Assembly: GCF_024497955.1 (NCBI RefSeq)
Contig: NZ_JANHKP010000008.1
Span: 235,087-299,086, forward strand
Direction: 5' to 3'
DNA: 64,000 bases
DNA from: Streptomyces sp. C10-9-1
GTDB lineage: Bacteria > Actinomycetota > Actinomycetes > Streptomycetales > Streptomycetaceae
Within the stretch, counting starts at the first letter, position 1. The number at the start of each line of letters is the position of its first letter. Under the pieces are notes generated by a model, which was not told the origin of the DNA, ran no database searches, and saw nothing but the letters and a program-made list of their open reading frames with translations. The translations under genes and the position numbers were made by a program. Of the stretch, positions 61,724 to 64,000 are shown one piece after another.

Positions 61724-61729
61724 TAGGCT
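61724..61729 (+). promoter_or_regulatory. -10 box (TAGGCT) for the MBL-hisS operon
   Basis: It would give a leader of about 50 nt to GTG 61786. CCCGTA and TACGGG form an inverted repeat (61683-61698) between the two divergent promoters. Confidence 0.45.
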
Positions 61730-61785
61730 CTGATCTGCTGCATTCCACGTGGCATGACCTCCCGACGACCGAACTGAGGACGATC

Positions 61786-62496
61786 GTGCTTATTGCCGGG
61801 TTCCCCGCCGGGGCCTGGGGGACCAACTGCTACCTGGTCGCCCCCGCCGCGGGCGAGGAGTGCGTGATCATCGACCCCGGCCACCAGGCCGCCGAGGGCG
61901 TCGAGGAGACGATCCGGAAGCACCGGCTCAAGCCCGTCGCCGTGGTCCTGACCCACGGCCACATCGACCACGTGGCCTCCGTCGTCCCCGTCTGCGGCGC
62001 CCACGACGTGCCGGCCTGGATCCATCCCGAGGACCGCTACATGATGAGCGACCCGGAGAAGGCCCTCGGCCGCTCCATCGGGATGCCGCTGATGGGCGAG
62101 CTGACCGTCGGCGAACCCGACGACGTGCGGGAGCTCGCGGACGGCGCGCGGCTGTCCCTGGCCGGCCTCGACTTCTCCGTGTCGCACGCCCCCGGCCATA
62201 CCAAGGGGTCGGTGGCCTTCCGGATGCCCGAGGCGGCGGACGTCCCGTCCGTGTTCTTCTCGGGCGACCTGCTGTTCGCCGGCTCCATCGGACGCACGGA
62301 CCTCCCCGGCGGCGACATGGACGACATGCTCGCGTCGCTGGCCCGGGTGTGCCTGCCGCTCGACGACTCGACCGTGGTCCTCTCCGGCCACGGCCCCCAG
62401 ACGACCATCGGCCGCGAGCGCGCCACCAACCCGTACCTGCGTGAGGTGGCCGCCGGCCCCGGGAGCACCCAGGGTGCTCCCCGACGAGGAATGTGA
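61786..62496 (+). CDS. Metallo-beta-lactamase-fold hydrolase, glyoxalase II-like
   Basis: A 236-aa binuclear-metal hydrolase. THGHIDH (H57, H59, D61, H62), the HAPGHTKGS His, SGDLLF Asp and SGHGPQTT His ligands are in place. Members hydrolyse thioesters such as S-lactoyl-thiols; actinobacteria use mycothiol rather than glutathione, so the true substrate is open. It precedes hisS by 13 nt, an arrangement kept in mycobacteria. The last codons contain a perfect hairpin (62461-62481). Confidence 0.87.
   Translation: MLIAGFPAGAWGTNCYLVAPAAGEECVIIDPGHQAAEGVEETIRKHRLKPVAVVLTHGHIDHVASVVPVCGAHDVPAWIHPEDRYMMSDPEKALGRSIGMPLMGELTVGEPDDVRELADGARLSLAGLDFSVSHAPGHTKGSVAFRMPEAADVPSVFFSGDLLFAGSIGRTDLPGGDMDDMLASLARVCLPLDDSTVVLSGHGPQTTIGRERATNPYLREVAAGPGSTQGAPRRGM
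62461..62481 (+). other. Hairpin within the end of the MBL gene, 28 nt before hisS
   Basis: GGGAGCACC and GGTGCTCCC form a perfect 9-bp stem with a CAG loop. It could slow ribosomes or polymerase between the two genes. Confidence 0.5.
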
Positions 62497-62509
62497 CGAG
62501 AGAAGCCCC

Positions 62510-63772
62510 GTGAGCACCTTCCAGGCCCCCAAGGGCACCTACGACCTGCTGCCCCCCGACTCCGCCCGCTACCTCGCGGTGCGCGAGGCGATCGCCGCCC
62601 CGCTGCGCGACTCCGGGTACGGCTACATCGAGACCCCCGGCTTCGAGGACGTCGAGCTGTTCGCCCGCGGGGTCGGCGAGTCCACCGACATCGTCACCAA
62701 GGAGATGTACGCCTTCGAGACCAAGGGCGGCAGCCGGCTCGCCCTGCGTCCCGAGGGCACCGCCTCGGTGCTGCGCGCCGCCCTGGAGGCCAACCTCCAC
62801 AAGGCGGGCAACCTGCCGGTCAAGCTCTGGTACTCGGGCTCGTACTACCGCTACGAGCGCCCCCAGAAGGGCCGCTACCGCCACTTCTCCCAGGTCGGAG
62901 CCGAGGCGATCGGCACCGAGGACCCGGCCCTGGACGCGGAGCTGATCATCCTCGCCGACCAGGCGTACCGCTCGCTGGGGCTGCGCAACTTCCGCATCCT
63001 GCTGAACTCCCTCGGGGACAAGGAGTGCCGCCCGGCCTACCGGGAGGCGCTCCAGGGCTTCCTACGCGGCCTGGAGCTGGACGAGGACACCCGCCGGCGC
63101 ATCGAGATCAACCCCCTGCGGGTCCTCGACGACAAGCGCACCGAGGTGCAGCGCCGGCTCGTGGGCGCCCCCATGCTCCGCGACTACCTGTGCGACGGGT
63201 GCAAGGCGTACCACGAGGAGGTCCGGGCCCTGCTGACCTCGGCCGGGGTGGCCTTCGAGGACGACGAGAAGCTGGTGCGCGGCCTCGACTACTACACGCG
63301 GACCACCTTCGAGTTCGTGCACGACGGCCTCGGCTCGCAGTCGGCGGTCGGCGGCGGCGGCCGCTACGACGGCCTGTCCGAGATGATCGGCGGCCCCGCG
63401 CTGCCGTCCGTCGGCTGGGCCCTGGGGGTGGACCGCACCGTGCTCGCCCTGGAGGCCGAGGGCGTGGAGCTCGACCTCCCGCGCACGACCAGCGTCTACG
63501 CGGTGCCGCTGGGCGAGGAGGCCCGCCGGGTCCTGTTCGGCGTGGTCACCGAGCTGCGCCGGGGCGGTGTCGCGGCGGACTTCGGCTTCGGCGGCAAGGG
63601 CCTGAAGGGCGCGATGAAGAACGCCAACCGCTCCGGGGCGCGCTACGCGCTGGTCGCGGGTGAGCGGGACCTCGCCGAGGGCGTGGTGCAGCTCAAGGAC
63701 ATGGAGTCCGGGGAGCAGCAGGCGGTGGCGCTGGCCACCGTCGTCTCGGAGCTGCGCTCCCGGCTCGGCTGA
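62510..63772 (+). CDS. hisS: Histidine--tRNA ligase
   Basis: A 420-aa class II synthetase. Motif 2 ([18 protein letters not shown]), the histidine-A motif [12 protein letters not shown], motif 3 ([12 protein letters not shown]) and the C-terminal anticodon-binding domain ([12 protein letters not shown] to the end) are intact. It charges tRNA-His. GTG 62510 follows GAGAGAAG. It closes the operon with a 13-bp-stem terminator. Confidence 0.97.
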   Translation: MSTFQAPKGTYDLLPPDSARYLAVREAIAAPLRDSGYGYIETPGFEDVELFARGVGESTDIVTKEMYAFETKGGSRLALRPEGTASVLRAALEANLHKAGNLPVKLWYSGSYYRYERPQKGRYRHFSQVGAEAIGTEDPALDAELIILADQAYRSLGLRNFRILLNSLGDKECRPAYREALQGFLRGLELDEDTRRRIEINPLRVLDDKRTEVQRRLVGAPMLRDYLCDGCKAYHEEVRALLTSAGVAFEDDEKLVRGLDYYTRTTFEFVHDGLGSQSAVGGGGRYDGLSEMIGGPALPSVGWALGVDRTVLALEAEGVELDLPRTTSVYAVPLGEEARRVLFGVVTELRRGGVAADFGFGGKGLKGAMKNANRSGARYALVAGERDLAEGVVQLKDMESGEQQAVALATVVSELRSRLG

Positions 63773-63789
63773 GCAAGGACCGCCCGCGC

Positions 63790-63820
63790 GGGCCCCGGGG
63801 AGTCAACCTCCCCGGGGCCC
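63790..63820 (+). terminator. hisS terminator
   Basis: A perfect 13-bp stem (63790-63802 with 63808-63820), 5-nt TCAAC loop, 17 nt after the stop. Confidence 0.75.
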
Positions 63821-63953
63821 GCTGCCGTTGAGGCCCGTCGGGGTGGCCGGGGAGCGGCCTGCTTATGCGGAGCGAACAGGGCGGCGCCCCTGCCGTGGGG
63901 CAGAATGGCGGTGCCGGGGACGACCGATGAGACCGAGACGAGGATTCGGCGAG

Positions 63954-64000
63954 ATGACTTCTACACAGACCCGCGAGGCCACCCCCGAAGAAGCGGGTCG
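63954..64000 (+). CDS. Start of an unidentified gene (3' part outside window)
   Basis: ATG 63954 begins MTSTQTREATPEEAG and runs off the window. GAGG lies about 12 nt upstream. Too little is visible to name it. The hydrophilic Thr/Glu start would suit the cytoplasmic end of a membrane protein, such as the VKOR-like gene that I recall after hisS in some streptomycetes, but this is a guess. Confidence 0.4.
   Translation, partial: MTSTQTREATPEEAG

Overview
The window is high-GC actinobacterial chromosome and almost certainly Streptomyces. Evidence: third-codon GC is extreme, many genes start with GTG or TTG, and ssgB (a sporulation gene confined to morphologically complex actinomycetes) is present. 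Gene order matches, from memory, the S. coelicolor segment running from argH down to hisS. I see no insertion sequence, prophage, integrase, CRISPR array or rRNA gene; this is core chromosome with a few lineage-specific genes between housekeeping operons.

Bases 1-13300: the tail of argH; a TetR repressor with its own palindromic operator, translationally coupled to a 14-TM drug-efflux pump; a PlsC-type acyltransferase; a secreted glycerophosphodiester phosphodiesterase; a lipoprotein; a short sigma-like protein; GNAT acetyltransferases; and a methionine uptake operon metN-metI-metQ preceded by a 28-codon Cys/Met-rich leader ORF. Bases 12058-18837 hold cobalamin genes: cobL, a BluB-CobT fusion with a very long disordered N-terminus, and a CysG-like cobA. 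A SpoU-type RNA methyltransferase, a Hanks-type kinase and several small proteins follow.

Bases 23300-37000: five tRNA genes on the minus strand (Gly, Cys, three Val-GAC) behind one promoter; the p-aminobenzoate pair pabB-pabC; a double-GNAT protein; a DsbA/FrnE-like protein; a CGNR regulator; ssgB; two identical tRNA-Val(CAC) genes on the plus strand flanking a very large Ala-rich membrane protein and an SRPBCC protein; then a DEDDh exonuclease divergent from a DUF4365 / OB-fold-like gene pair.

Bases 37157-63772 are the conserved actinobacterial run thrS, HIT, pgsA, PatA-like and PimA-like genes, pdxS, pdxT, yebC, ruvCAB, yajC, secD, secF, apt, relA, DUF349, cyclophilin, glyoxalase-II-like and hisS. 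This order largely matches the M. tuberculosis Rv2614c-Rv2580c segment. Here two minus-strand genes (a membrane protein and an EF-G-like GTPase) interrupt HIT and pgsA. Together the run links aminoacylation, phosphatidylinositol mannoside synthesis, PLP synthesis, Holliday-junction repair, Sec export and the stringent response.

Two features recur. Many genes appear leaderless, with a TAnnnT -10 box 6-8 nt before the start codon. Operon ends carry unusually long, near-perfect hairpins. The items most worth follow-up are the Cys/Met leader ORF before metN, the fresh in-frame duplication in the BluB-CobT N-terminus, and the nuclease-like DUF4365/OB-fold/DEDDh cassette.
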